Below are positions 34,785 through 44,862 of a stretch of DNA of 64,000 nucleotides, one piece after another. Both the position numbers and the translations under genes were made by a program. The notes under the pieces were generated by a model, which had not been told where the DNA came from, searched no databases, and saw only the letters and a list, made by a program, of their open reading frames with translations. How positions within the stretch are numbered: the stretch's first letter is position 1; each line of letters opens with the position of its first letter. This DNA comes from CALAMC01 sp964459465 (GTDB lineage Bacteria; Zixibacteria; MSB-5A5; GN15; PGXB01): positions 1 through 64,000 of the forward strand of contig CAYWLR010000014.1 in assembly GCA_964459465.1 (NCBI GenBank), read 5' to 3'.

Positions 34785-36410
34785 TTATTCCGTCAGCTCC
34801 GAAAGAAATATCATTTGGTGATCCCGGGTGGTGATATCCAGCCGGTCCAGGATAAAATCCATGATTCCCGGGCCGTACTTGGCTGTGAAATAACTTATGC
34901 CCAGCGACCGTTCCTGAAGGTTCCGGTACGGCATCAATCCGGTTTCCAGACGATAAATCTGCTCGCGGGTCAGTTTCTGGCCCTTCTTATGAGAACTGAA
35001 GGCCTTTTTCTCGAGATTATTCAGGGCAAAATCGAACTTGCCCCACGTTTGATCGACCATCGTTTCGAGCGATCCGTCAAATGCAACCAGCTGTTTTCCT
35101 AATTCACCAAACAGGCCGCGCAACTTATCCTTGAATTCGCCGAAACTGATTTCCAGGTCCGGCGGGAACGTGGCCGCCACGATGCGATTTATGAGTTGCT
35201 CAATATCGCCGGTCAAATCGGTCAACTCCAGACCATACTTGACCATGAGCTCCTCGTGATGCCTTTCCACCAGCGTCGCACTCGGCCGCGCGAAATAATA
35301 AGGCTGCACCATCTTGAACAAATTGAACAACTGCCCGATCTGGCAGAAATAGGCGATTTCCGAAGGCCCTCCGGCCTGGGCCACGACCGGGAACAAATAC
35401 GACTGCCACAACGGACGGGTCAGAACGTCCGGCGAAAATTTTTCCGGGTTACGTTCAATTAAATCCAGAAGTCCCGGCAAACCGATCGGGCGATTCTCCA
35501 CGATAAACGCATCGTCGGCGAAATGTATGGCGTCGCGGCCGGGGTTGTGGTAAAACAAATGCACCGCCGACAGTTTCTTTTCGGCCTGAATATGATAGCG
35601 GTCCATCTCGATCGTCGTCGCCGTTTGCTCCAGAATCGATTTGACGTTGAAATATTGCTCGACAATCTTGCGGAAAAACTTGCGCGAAAGCGATTTTAGT
35701 TCGGCGTCGGCCGGCGAGAAGAAAACCAGCCCCAAATCGGGCAGAATGTCGGTATAGAGCCGGGCGAAGGCATCGACAAGCCCCGCATTATGAGAATAGG
35801 CCGAAAATAACCTGCGGATGAAATCCTCCGCGAACTCCGATTGCCCAAAATGCTCTTTAGTGCTTTTAACCAGTTGTCCGTGCATATCCCGATCCGTAAA
35901 ATAAATCTCCGAAACCGGAATATTCGGCGTGATTTCGGCTCCGTAAACCAGCTTCCCGATTGAACCATCACTTTCAATATAGTGATAATGATTTATTTCC
36001 TCATAGTCATGGTCATCGGAGGCCATCCAGAAAACCGGTACCACGGGCCGCTTCAATTCGACTTCAAGCTGCACCGCCTTTTTAACTATTCCGATAGCCT
36101 TATACAAACTGAACAGGGGTCCCCCGAACAGGCCCACCTGCTGACCGGCAAATACGCACAGGGCGTCCTTTTGGCGCAATTTCTCAATGGATATAATCGT
36201 CTTCTGTTTGGCCCGGTATTCTTTATTCTGCCGAACCAGTATATCACACAGCGTATCACGGTCGGCGCCGGGCACATGCATGGAGGACGCCGCCTGCGCC
36301 GGCGATTTGGTCCCCAGATACTTATCCAGCGAGGGATCACCCGCCATAAAATTCATGTATAGTTCGCTGTAATGAAATTCTTTAACCGGTTTGACCAGTC
36401 GCTTCGGCAT
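34785..36410 (-). CDS. bshC: Bacillithiol cysteine-adding enzyme BshC
   Basis: A 541-residue protein, the usual BshC length. It adds cysteine to GlcN-malate to finish bacillithiol. Family segments include FAGQQVGLFGGPLFSLYKA near residue 90 and VFWMASDDHDYEEINH near 125. The ATG at 36410 has GGAAG nine bases upstream and lies 29 bases inside the end of the RND pump gene in another frame; a longer frame to 36467 has no support. The overlap ties bacillithiol synthesis to the efflux operon. Confidence 0.94.
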   Translation of the reverse strand: MPKRLVKPVKEFHYSELYMNFMAGDPSLDKYLGTKSPAQAASSMHVPGADRDTLCDILVRQNKEYRAKQKTIISIEKLRQKDALCVFAGQQVGLFGGPLFSLYKAIGIVKKAVQLEVELKRPVVPVFWMASDDHDYEEINHYHYIESDGSIGKLVYGAEITPNIPVSEIYFTDRDMHGQLVKSTKEHFGQSEFAEDFIRRLFSAYSHNAGLVDAFARLYTDILPDLGLVFFSPADAELKSLSRKFFRKIVEQYFNVKSILEQTATTIEMDRYHIQAEKKLSAVHLFYHNPGRDAIHFADDAFIVENRPIGLPGLLDLIERNPEKFSPDVLTRPLWQSYLFPVVAQAGGPSEIAYFCQIGQLFNLFKMVQPYYFARPSATLVERHHEELMVKYGLELTDLTGDIEQLINRIVAATFPPDLEISFGEFKDKLRGLFGELGKQLVAFDGSLETMVDQTWGKFDFALNNLEKKAFSSHKKGQKLTREQIYRLETGLMPYRNLQERSLGISYFTAKYGPGIMDFILDRLDITTRDHQMIFLSELTE

Positions 36411-39400
36411 CGTCGAGACTTCCTTCCCTGATTTTAACCGTTTCGCCGCCCATAAAAAAGGCCACAATATCGTCTATTATCGTATATACGACCGGGACGA
36501 CCACCAACGTCAAGGCCGTTGAACTGATCATGCCACCGATGACGGCCCGCGCCATTGGTGCCCGGAATTCGGCCCCCTGACCCAGGCCTAAGGCAATCGG
36601 CAAGACCCCGAAAATCAGCGAAATCGACGTCATAAATATCGGCCGGAGTCGTATTGGGCCGGCAATCAATATCGCCTCTTTCCTTTCAACACCACGATAG
36701 CGGTTCTGCTTGACAAAGTCAATCAACAATATGGCGTTTTTGGTCACCAGCCCCATCAGCATGATTATGCCGATCAGGGAAATGATCGAAATCGAATCGC
36801 CGGATATGAGGAGCGCCAGGATAGCACCTATCAGCGATAGCGGCAAAGAAAACATGATCGACAGCGGGTCGAAAAACGATTCATACTGCGACGCCAAAAG
36901 CAGATATATGAATATTACCGCCAACAACAACGCTTGAAACATATAACCGAATGATTCCTGCTGAATGTCGGCGGTCCCGGTCCGAGTGATGCTGTAACCC
37001 GCCGGTATATTCAATTCGGGAAGCGCCGCTTCGACCTGTTCGATAATCGTTCCGGAAAAAGCCGTCGACGTCGCATTGGCTCCGACCGTAACCTGCCGCA
37101 TCCGATCCAGGCGATTGTACTCGCCGATGGCCGATGCTTTTTCCAGCGATGCCACCTTGGACAGCGGCACCAGAAACGTCCTGATGCCGGCAATTTCCTT
37201 ATTGCTTTCGATTAGCAGTCTCCCTACCTGGGCCGTATTTACGCGATCCTGCTCATTCAGACGAACCCTGACGTCATATTCGCGGTTCCCCTCTTTATAA
37301 CGCGTCACCACTTCACCTTCAATCAGGCTTCTGACTGTGGAACCGATACTATACACATTCAAGCCAAGGTCATTGGCCAGTTTCCGGTCAATATTAACGC
37401 GTAATTCCGGTTTTCCCTCCTGAAGATTATTCTTTATATCAACTGCTCCGGGAACCGAACGAAACAGCCTTTCGACTTTATGAGCCAGATCCTTCAAAAC
37501 ATCCAGATCGTTGCCCCGGATGGCCAGCTCGGCCGCCCGGTCTCCGCCGCCGCTTTGCTGCTCTTCTTTGGAGACGCCGAATCTAATGCCGGGGTAACCC
37601 CTTAACACCTGACGGACACTGTCAACCATGACATGGGCCGTCAGCTTTCTTAAATCCTTGTCCACCAGCTTGACCAGAATCGTCCCTTCATTGACCGGCC
37701 GCTGTCCGCTCCCGATGGTCGTAAAAATAAGCTCGATTCCGTCGAAATTATCGCGAATCAACTTTTCCACGTCGGCAAAACGCTGTGATGTAACTTCCAG
37801 GTCCGTCCCGGGCGGCGTTTCGACCATCACCACCACGCGACCTTCGTCCGATTCCGGCATAAACTCGGTCCCGACAAACCGGCCCAGAAATAGCGAACCC
37901 AGAAACACCACCGTCGCGATAAGCATGACGGCTAATCGATGCTCCAGCGACCATTCCAGGACACCGCGATAACGCTTGTTAATACCGTTGAAAAACTTAT
38001 TCCACGGAATCGTGATTTTCAAAATCAGGTAGTACAAATGGTAAAACCACCTGGCTAAAAAGAATTTCGGCGGCTGACCCACATAACCCTCCGGCCGCAA
38101 CCATCGGGCGGAAAGCATCGGCGTCAGTGTGAACGCCACGAATAATGACACCAGCACCGAAAAAGACACCGTCATTCCGAACTGGAAGAAAAAGCGTCCG
38201 ACGATACCCTTCATGAAGGCCACGGGCAAAAACACGACCATGATTGAAAAGGTCGTCGCCATTACGGCCAGTCCGATTTCTTTGGTCCCTTTAAACGCCG
38301 CCTTCATGGGCGGTTCCCCTTCCTGCAACCGCCGGAATATATTTTCGATGACAACTATGGCATCATCGATTAATAACCCCACGGCCAGCGCCAAAGCCAG
38401 CATCGACATCATGTTGATGGAAAAACCGAGGGCGTGCATGAAAGTGAACGTGGCGATAATCGACGTCGGAATGGCAATGGCCGAAATGATGGTCGAGCGA
38501 ATATCCGCCAAAAATAAAAATATGACCAGCACGGCCAGAAAGCCGCCGTAATATATATTCATCAAAACTTCATGAATGGCATCCTCTATGAAGTTCGAAT
38601 AATCCACGACGACATTGATATCCATATCAGGCGGCAAAACTCTCTTGAGTTCCGCGATTTCCTTTTTGACGCCACGGGCAACCTCGACTGTATTGCCCCC
38701 CGATTGACGCGTTATATTGAGAGTGATCGCCTCATGCCCATCGACCCGGGCCAGCGAACGCTGCTCCTCGACGCCGTCAACGACCGTGGCGATATCCTTA
38801 AGATAAACCGGTTGCCCGTGTGGATTATCGATGACGATGTCATTGAATTGACCGACCGATGTTAACTTACCCATGGTTCGGACAAGGTATTCACGGTTCT
38901 TTTCGTTGACCCGGCCGCCGGGAATTTCCAGATTGGCCGCCCGGATTTTCTGATGCACCTCGCTTACGGGAATTTCATAGGACTCCAGCTTGTCGATATC
39001 AAGATAGATATTTATTTCCCGCTCAAACCCCCCGACCAGTTCGACATTGCCCACACCGGGAATGGCCTCCAGTCGCTTCTGAATATCCTCCTTGACCATT
39101 TCCGTGATATCCCGAAGCGGCCTGTTACCTGAAACGGTCAGGGACATGATCGGTTCGCCGGTGGGATCATATGAGGCGATAATCGGTTCTTCGATATCAT
39201 CTGGCAACTCGTCGCGAATCTGCGCTACCTTTTCCCGCACGTCTTGCGCCGCATCCTTGCTGTCCATTTCCAGAATGAATTCCGCGAAAACCAGGGCATA
39301 CCCCTCCTGCGATATGGACGTGATATGCTTGACCCCTTCGATAGGCCCGATGGCGTCTTCTATTTCCTTGGCGACCTCCGATTCCACCGCCTCGGCACTG

Positions 39401-39561
39401 GCGCCGGGATAAAAGACCTGAATCACTACAAACGGAAAATCTATTTCCGGCATGAGATCGGTGCTCATCTCGAAATATGACGTCAGCCCCAGCACTACCA
39501 ACGCCATGATCATCATGACGGTAAAGACGGGTCGTCGTATAGCAACATCGGCTAATTTCAC
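36382..39561 (-). CDS. RND efflux pump, AcrB/MdtB type
   Basis: A 1059-residue inner-membrane transporter with twelve membrane segments and two large periplasmic domains. The fourth helix has the proton-relay pair Asp-Asp in GLLIDDAIVVIENI. It exports drugs, detergents or toxic metabolites together with the adaptor and TolC-like channel encoded just upstream. Its ATG overlaps the adaptor stop by four bases. The substrate is unknown. Confidence 0.95.
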   Translation of the reverse strand: MKLADVAIRRPVFTVMMIMALVVLGLTSYFEMSTDLMPEIDFPFVVIQVFYPGASAEAVESEVAKEIEDAIGPIEGVKHITSISQEGYALVFAEFILEMDSKDAAQDVREKVAQIRDELPDDIEEPIIASYDPTGEPIMSLTVSGNRPLRDITEMVKEDIQKRLEAIPGVGNVELVGGFEREINIYLDIDKLESYEIPVSEVHQKIRAANLEIPGGRVNEKNREYLVRTMGKLTSVGQFNDIVIDNPHGQPVYLKDIATVVDGVEEQRSLARVDGHEAITLNITRQSGGNTVEVARGVKKEIAELKRVLPPDMDINVVVDYSNFIEDAIHEVLMNIYYGGFLAVLVIFLFLADIRSTIISAIAIPTSIIATFTFMHALGFSINMMSMLALALAVGLLIDDAIVVIENIFRRLQEGEPPMKAAFKGTKEIGLAVMATTFSIMVVFLPVAFMKGIVGRFFFQFGMTVSFSVLVSLFVAFTLTPMLSARWLRPEGYVGQPPKFFLARWFYHLYYLILKITIPWNKFFNGINKRYRGVLEWSLEHRLAVMLIATVVFLGSLFLGRFVGTEFMPESDEGRVVVMVETPPGTDLEVTSQRFADVEKLIRDNFDGIELIFTTIGSGQRPVNEGTILVKLVDKDLRKLTAHVMVDSVRQVLRGYPGIRFGVSKEEQQSGGGDRAAELAIRGNDLDVLKDLAHKVERLFRSVPGAVDIKNNLQEGKPELRVNIDRKLANDLGLNVYSIGSTVRSLIEGEVVTRYKEGNREYDVRVRLNEQDRVNTAQVGRLLIESNKEIAGIRTFLVPLSKVASLEKASAIGEYNRLDRMRQVTVGANATSTAFSGTIIEQVEAALPELNIPAGYSITRTGTADIQQESFGYMFQALLLAVIFIYLLLASQYESFFDPLSIMFSLPLSLIGAILALLISGDSISIISLIGIIMLMGLVTKNAILLIDFVKQNRYRGVERKEAILIAGPIRLRPIFMTSISLIFGVLPIALGLGQGAEFRAPMARAVIGGMISSTALTLVVVPVVYTIIDDIVAFFMGGETVKIREGSLDDAEATGQTG

Positions 39562-40625
39562 GGTTCAACCTCCTCACCGTCGGCGTTGACAAAACGAACC
39601 ATTTTAATCAGCGAACCGTCCTCAAGATAATCCTGACCGACCGTAATAATCGTATCGCCGGCTTCAAGGCCATCCAGAATCTGGGCCAGACCGACAAACT
39701 CCGCACCAAGCCGGACTTCCTGCATCCGGGCCCTGTCCCCATTGACGGTAAATACATACTTCTTGTCATTTCGGTCGAGAATGGCGGCCCGCGGCAGGGC
39801 AACAATGTCGGTGAATGTTTCCACCACAATCTGCGCCCGCGCGAACATACCCGGCATAAGACTCCGTGATGAATTGTCTATTTCCAGCTCTACCGGAAAG
39901 GATCGAGTCGCCGGGTCGGCTGAACGGGCGACTTTTATTACGCGACCCGATAATTCCGTCCCGGCCATATTTTCTGCGGCGATGCGGACCCTGTCGCCAA
40001 CGTCGAAAAAGCCGATCTCATCCCCGGTTACCCCCAGTTTCATGCGCAGCCGGTCCACCGTCGCCACCGTGGCAACCTGCTGACCGGCCGTGACAAAGTC
40101 ACCGGAAGAAACGTCGATCGATGTGACTTTCCCGGAAATCGGCGTCGTCAATTCGACCAGCCTCCGGGCCGCCTCAAAATTGGCCCGGGAAACCTCAAAT
40201 TCGGTTTTGGCCGCGTCAAAATGCGTCTCCGCTATCGCCCCCTGTTCATACAGATATCTGGCCTTGTTGTAATTTTTCTCCGCGTTCTGATACAGTGATT
40301 GAGCCTGAATGAAATTGGAACTGGGGCCGTTCTTGTCCAGAGTCATGATGACACTTTCGGCGGCAACGTCTTGCCCGACCGAAACCTGTATCTTTTCCAC
40401 CGCTTCATTTATTTTTGCCCGAATGACCGTCTGCTGCTCACCCTCGATGGTGCCCGTAAATTCACGCGTCAGCACCTGCGATGACGTCCGTACATACTCT
40501 CCCTTGACCGATACGAGCTTTTCTCTAACCGTGTTCTCGTTTTGGTTTCCGGAACAGGCCCAGACTGCGGCCACCGTTATAAATATCGGTATCAGGCATT
40601 TGATGATATGTGCACTGTTCTTCAT
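39558..40625 (-). CDS. Membrane fusion (adaptor) lipoprotein of RND pump
   Basis: A 355-residue periplasmic adaptor. A lipoprotein signal ends at Cys24 (AAVWACS), followed by the barrel-sandwich (lipoyl-like) halves around a coiled coil (residues 85-160), then the beta-barrel and membrane-proximal domains. The start at 40625 has GAGG six bases upstream. It links the RND pump to the TolC-like protein of the same operon. Confidence 0.93.
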   Translation of the reverse strand: MKNSAHIIKCLIPIFITVAAVWACSGNQNENTVREKLVSVKGEYVRTSSQVLTREFTGTIEGEQQTVIRAKINEAVEKIQVSVGQDVAAESVIMTLDKNGPSSNFIQAQSLYQNAEKNYNKARYLYEQGAIAETHFDAAKTEFEVSRANFEAARRLVELTTPISGKVTSIDVSSGDFVTAGQQVATVATVDRLRMKLGVTGDEIGFFDVGDRVRIAAENMAGTELSGRVIKVARSADPATRSFPVELEIDNSSRSLMPGMFARAQIVVETFTDIVALPRAAILDRNDKKYVFTVNGDRARMQEVRLGAEFVGLAQILDGLEAGDTIITVGQDYLEDGSLIKMVRFVNADGEEVEP

Positions 40626-40642
40626 ATGTATCCTCATATTTT

Positions 40643-41977
40643 TTAATTTGATTCCCATCCGGAGGCCCTTTTCAAAGCGGCCCGGGCCAGACGATATTGA
40701 AAAATGGTTTGTGCCAGTTGACTTCGCGCCTGCGTCAAGGCCGTCTGGGCGGAAAGAACCTCAAGTTGCGTCCCCACCCCCGACTCATATCTTAAATCGG
40801 CGATGCGCATACCCTCCTCGGCCTGGGCAATCGTTTCCGACTGCGCCGTCAGAGCCTCGCGCGATTGCTGAAATCGATCGAACGCTTCCTCGACTTCCAG
40901 ACGAATATCGTCCTCCAGCTGTTGCTGGCGCAACATCGCCTGATAATAATCGACCCGCGATTTTCTCACTTCCCCCACTGTCCGACCGCCGTCAAATAAC
41001 GGTACATTTAAAAGCAGCGAAACGGTCAGGCTCTTGGACAGGTTTCGATCACCGATGCGAAAATCCTCGCCCGAAGCGTTTAAATTGTACGATGCGTTGG
41101 CATAAAGGTTGGGATATAGCCAGTCACCCTGGGCAATTCGAATCGCTTTTTCATAGCCCCGCTTTTCGAGTTCGGCCTGCGATAATTCCGGACGATTTTT
41201 CATGGCCAGCGTCGTCAACGAATCCAGAGTGGGCAGCGCCATAGCCGATGTGTCGCTCATGTCGGGCGCCAGTCTGATTACTTCATCGAGGTCAATTCCC
41301 AGATAAGTTTTCAGACGTTTGCCGGATATATTGACGTTCGACCGGGCCGCCAGTAACTGCGGCTCAAGATTCAGCTTCTCCACCCGGGCGCGAAGCAGTT
41401 CATACTCGGAAATCATCCCCTGCTCGTAATTTTTCTCGGCGACCTCTAGATTGTGACTCAACTGCTCATGTGATTTTTGCATCACCTCGAGCTGCGATTG
41501 CGTCAAAACCGCCTCGAAAAATACCGACTCGGCTCCGAACACGATGGCTGCCTCAACCTGGCGGACTTTTTCCTTCGAGAAATCACTGTAGATTTTGGCT
41601 ATTTTCAATGCCGTCCCGACTTTGCCGCCGACATACAGCGGCTGCGTCAATGACAGCGTCAAATTAAAATCATTATTCTGCGCCGCCGGTATTTTGACAA
41701 ATCCCTCCTCGTCAAAAAATTCCCCCGGCAAAAACATCTCGGCCTTCTTGACATTACGCGTATAGCGACCGTCGAGACTCAAAATCGGCAGTGCCCCCGA
41801 CCGGGCAGAAATTATTTCGCCCTGGGCGCGGTCAACTTCTTTTTTCGCCTGCAACAACTGACGGTTATATTCCAGGGCCAGTTCCCGGCATTTTTCAACC
41901 GTCAGAACCGTTTCCGAAAAAGCCGTACCGGCCGACCCGACCAGAATGATCAAAATTATCAGATATCGTGGTAACAT
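40643..41977 (-). CDS. TolC-family outer membrane efflux protein
   Basis: A 444-residue outer membrane channel with a signal peptide (residues 1-21) and the internal repeat of the TolC family: long coiled helices in two halves, with repeat starts at AKKEVDRAQGEI and RKSRVDYYQAM. It forms the exit duct of the tripartite pump and lies between tetR and the adaptor gene. Confidence 0.93.
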   Translation of the reverse strand: MLPRYLIILIILVGSAGTAFSETVLTVEKCRELALEYNRQLLQAKKEVDRAQGEIISARSGALPILSLDGRYTRNVKKAEMFLPGEFFDEEGFVKIPAAQNNDFNLTLSLTQPLYVGGKVGTALKIAKIYSDFSKEKVRQVEAAIVFGAESVFFEAVLTQSQLEVMQKSHEQLSHNLEVAEKNYEQGMISEYELLRARVEKLNLEPQLLAARSNVNISGKRLKTYLGIDLDEVIRLAPDMSDTSAMALPTLDSLTTLAMKNRPELSQAELEKRGYEKAIRIAQGDWLYPNLYANASYNLNASGEDFRIGDRNLSKSLTVSLLLNVPLFDGGRTVGEVRKSRVDYYQAMLRQQQLEDDIRLEVEEAFDRFQQSREALTAQSETIAQAEEGMRIADLRYESGVGTQLEVLSAQTALTQARSQLAQTIFQYRLARAALKRASGWESN

Positions 41978-41992
41978 GGATGTCTCCGTCTC

Positions 41993-42574
41993 CTACCCTT
42001 TCAAATATGCTTTCATGATATTGACCAGTTCTTTCTCCTGCGATTCCAGATCCAGGCACTCCCGGAACATATGATGTTGCACAATCATGCCGTCCAGAAC
42101 CGCTCCGAGAATACGCATCGTGGCAATACCGCTACCTATCGCCAGCCGTGTCCGCCGTGCGGCTCCTGTGGCCAGAGCGTCGATGATTTTCCCGTATTCG
42201 TCCATCCAGTATTTCCGGATCCGGGGAATTTTAAGAGCCTGTTCCCAGAAAGGAATCGAAAAATACTGCCCTTTTTTTATCAGCTCAAAACCAAAATGAA
42301 TAATATCCTTGAAATAATCCTCACTATCCCCTGACTTCTCGACAATGTCATACAATGGGGCAATGTTATTGGTCCAATACTGCCGAATCACTTCAAAAAA
42401 CAACTCTTCTTTGCTCCCGAAATGAAAATAAACCGCACCCTTGGTCAGCTGAACCGCTCTTGCGATATCATCCACCGATGCCCCCGCGTAACCTTTCTTC
42501 CGAAATAATTTCTCCGCCGCCCGCACCAGTTGAGTCCGCCTGACCTCCGCGGGCAGCTTCGGGCTTTGCTTCAT
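41993..42574 (-). CDS. TetR/AcrR-family repressor
   Basis: A 193-residue regulator with an N-terminal helix-turn-helix (residues 13-58: LFRKKGYAGASVDDIARAV, then TKGAVYFHFGSKEELF) and a ligand-binding C-terminal half. It heads the tolC-adaptor-RND operon, which continues by overlap into bshCAB1. A palindromic operator lies between its promoter and ATG, implying autoregulation of the whole operon. Confidence 0.93.
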   Translation of the reverse strand: MKQSPKLPAEVRRTQLVRAAEKLFRKKGYAGASVDDIARAVQLTKGAVYFHFGSKEELFFEVIRQYWTNNIAPLYDIVEKSGDSEDYFKDIIHFGFELIKKGQYFSIPFWEQALKIPRIRKYWMDEYGKIIDALATGAARRTRLAIGSGIATMRILGAVLDGMIVQHHMFRECLDLESQEKELVNIMKAYLKG

Positions 42575-42595
42575 CCCGGTCGCCTTTCATATACC

Positions 42596-42632
42596 TACTG
42601 TTCAGTATCTATAATGTATCCCGAAAGGTATC
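42596..42632. promoter_or_regulatory. Probable TetR operator and phased repeats
   Basis: A perfect palindrome TACTG-TT-CAGTA lies at 42596-42607. GTATC occurs three times at 42605, 42616 and 42628, spaced 11 and 12 bases, about one helix turn. All of it lies downstream of the predicted start of transcription, so a bound repressor would block elongation or the early complex. Confidence 0.55.
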
Positions 42633-42633
42633 T

Positions 42634-42661
42634 AAAATAATCCGATATACGCATCTGTCAA
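42634..42661 (-). promoter_or_regulatory. Promoter of the tetR-efflux-bsh operon
   Basis: On the minus strand TTGACA (42656-42661) and TATTTT (42634-42639) are spaced by 16 bases. Transcription would start near 42627, giving a leader of about 53 bases that contains the palindrome. Confidence 0.6.
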
Positions 42662-42722
42662 GGACATTGTTACAAGTCTTCGGCTAAATTTTCGTTAAAA
42701 ATGAATTTCCGAAATCTTCGAC

Positions 42723-43709
42723 CTATATCCACTTCTTCTTCTTGAAAAAGAATATCATGAGCAGCGTGATCAGGACCAGTATTACCCAGAAAAAGACATA
42801 CCCGTATTCCCAGTCCAACTCCGGCATATATTTGAAATTCATCCCCCACAACCCCACCAGAAAAGTCGGGGGCATCAGGATAACTGTAAATATCGTAAGA
42901 ACTTTGATTATCTCATTGGTATTCGTCGATACGCTCGAGAAATACACTTCCAATGCCGAAATCAACGTATCCCGATGCGACTCGGCCAGTTCGATAATTC
43001 GCGTCATATGGTCGTGGATATCTCTGAAATAGAGCGCTGCCCGTTCGGAAATGATGCTGTACTGACCTCGACTGATATGGCTGATAAGCTCCCGCTGCGG
43101 CAGGGCGACCCGTTTCAACTCGTAAATATCCCGGCGAAGGGTAAAAATGCTTTTGACCGTTTCCTCGTCCGGCTCACTTAAAACTTTCTCCTCGATTTCA
43201 TCGACCGCCTTTTCGAAATAATCGAGAACCAGCGAATAATTATCGACCATGGCATCCAGCAGGGTATGAAACAGAAACTCCGAACCCCGCGACATCAGCC
43301 GTTCATCCTTGAGCGCCCGGTTGTAAAGCCGGTTGAAAATCCTGTGCGGCTTCTCGTGAACCGTCACGACCGTGTTGCGTGTCAGGAAAATACTGACCTC
43401 CTCGAGCCGGATTCCCTCATTGCGATTGACGTAATCGACAATCTGGAATTCAGCGTAAAGGTAATTTTTATAGTCGTCAACCTTGGAAATCGGCATTTCC
43501 GTGATAACGTCGTCTTCCTCGATGACGTCTTCGATGGCCAGCGGATGGAAATGAAAATCGTGGGTCAGGATGAACGATTCCTTGTCATCTGGATCGGTCA
43601 TATCAATCCAGAGCAGGACGTCCGGGGCGGCAAACAGGGAGTCAAAATCGGCGATTCCGTCGATTTGCTCGACCGGCCGATCTGGCCTCCAGTAAAACGA
43701 TCTAATCAC
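42723..43709 (-). CDS. corA: CorA-type magnesium/cobalt transporter
   Basis: A 328-residue protein of the CorA family. A long cytoplasmic domain leads to two C-terminal membrane helices; the pore motif Gly-Met-Asn is at residues 289-291 (GLWGMNFKYMP). The pentameric channel imports Mg2+ and sometimes Co2+ or Ni2+. Its ATG overlaps the stop of the flippase-like gene by four bases, so the two are co-translated. Confidence 0.95.
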   Translation of the reverse strand: MIRSFYWRPDRPVEQIDGIADFDSLFAAPDVLLWIDMTDPDDKESFILTHDFHFHPLAIEDVIEEDDVITEMPISKVDDYKNYLYAEFQIVDYVNRNEGIRLEEVSIFLTRNTVVTVHEKPHRIFNRLYNRALKDERLMSRGSEFLFHTLLDAMVDNYSLVLDYFEKAVDEIEEKVLSEPDEETVKSIFTLRRDIYELKRVALPQRELISHISRGQYSIISERAALYFRDIHDHMTRIIELAESHRDTLISALEVYFSSVSTNTNEIIKVLTIFTVILMPPTFLVGLWGMNFKYMPELDWEYGYVFFWVILVLITLLMIFFFKKKKWI

Positions 43710-44761
43710 GAGGCGTCATCTCCATTTTCCATCTGGGCTTTGCGCAACTCATTGAACTCATCGAGAACTTCTTTTTTACTGCCTTCTTCCTTAATCTGCT
43801 TCAATGTCATCTTTTCGGTATAAAAGAACAGGTAGCCCATTATAAAAATCGGCACCAAGTCAATTATATGCAGGGCCAGAGCATACAATACGGCGTCCGA
43901 TTTGGCAATCTTAAAAGCCAGAAGTGGAGCCACCACCGCTAACTCAAACGTTCCGGCGTTGCCCGGTGTAATCGGAATCATCAACGCAATGGTATTAATT
44001 ACCATCAGCAAAGTCGCCGAAATCAGGGGTAATTTAAAGCCGAAGGCGCAAAAAAGCGAATAAATTACCATCATTTGCGATAGCCAACCCAAAATGGAAA
44101 ATCCCAGCGTCCGGAAAAAATACTGGGTTGACCGCAACATCTTGAGACCCCGTGTAAATGACCGGACAAATTTTTTGAGAGTTATATAAAATCCCGGCCA
44201 TCGCCCCCGAAAAAGACGACGGCAGAAGGCCCCGATACGGTTCTCGTTGAGCAGGATAAGATAAAGCAGGACAAAGATTATTACCGTCGCCACGGCAATA
44301 ATTACGGCAATGGTGCGATAACGGGCAGGGAAAGCCATCGATGCCGCCGACAATATCATGATGAAGGTCAGCAATCCAATGGCGTCGAAAACAACCTCCA
44401 ACACAATCGTCGAAAACACATACGTTTTCGACAATTCTTCCTTGCGCGAAAATAAAAGCAGCCGCCCCACCTGTCCGGTTAAAGCTGGCATGACAATATT
44501 AATCGCCTGACCCGCCGAAAATAGCGGTATAACCCGGGTCCATTTGATTTTTTTCATGGGTTCAACAATCGTCCGCCAGCGCACAGCTTTGCAGATGATA
44601 AACATGAACTGCAGAAGCACCGCCAATAGCAAATAATATAAGTCTGTGCGCTCCAGCATATTACGAACGTCGGACAGACGAATATCTTTGACACAGTAAC
44701 CCAGAAGTAAAAGGGCAATAATTGAACCCCAGAGCTGTTTTTTCTTCAAAAACGATTTCAT
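43706..44761 (-). CDS. Flippase-like membrane protein (LPG synthase TM domain family)
   Basis: A 351-residue protein with about eight membrane segments, matching the UPF0104/lysylphosphatidylglycerol-synthase membrane region: RTDLYYLLLAVLLQ, GQAINIVMPALTGQVGR and the late ITPGNAGTFELAVVAPL. Members are thought to move lipids or polyprenyl-sugars across the membrane. GGAG lies four bases before the ATG at 44761. A terminator lies just upstream, so the gene probably starts a new unit or is controlled by that hairpin. Confidence 0.82.
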   Translation of the reverse strand: MKSFLKKKQLWGSIIALLLLGYCVKDIRLSDVRNMLERTDLYYLLLAVLLQFMFIICKAVRWRTIVEPMKKIKWTRVIPLFSAGQAINIVMPALTGQVGRLLLFSRKEELSKTYVFSTIVLEVVFDAIGLLTFIMILSAASMAFPARYRTIAVIIAVATVIIFVLLYLILLNENRIGAFCRRLFRGRWPGFYITLKKFVRSFTRGLKMLRSTQYFFRTLGFSILGWLSQMMVIYSLFCAFGFKLPLISATLLMVINTIALMIPITPGNAGTFELAVVAPLLAFKIAKSDAVLYALALHIIDLVPIFIMGYLFFYTEKMTLKQIKEEGSKKEVLDEFNELRKAQMENGDDAS

Positions 44762-44769
44762 CGCTCTCC

Positions 44770-44798
44770 AAAAACATAACCCCACCCGTGTGGGGTTA
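44770..44798 (-). terminator. Terminator after the Bat cluster
   Basis: TAACCCCAC (44777-44785) pairs perfectly with GTGGGGTTA (44790-44798) over a 4-nt loop. On the minus strand it is followed by TGTTTTT. It lies 65 bases after batE and ends only nine bases before the next ATG, so it could also act as an attenuator. Confidence 0.8.
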
Positions 44799-44862
44799 AT
44801 ATTTGATTTTGGATAATAGGTATTTATGAATTACGTGTCAATATAAACTGTAGCGGAGAATG

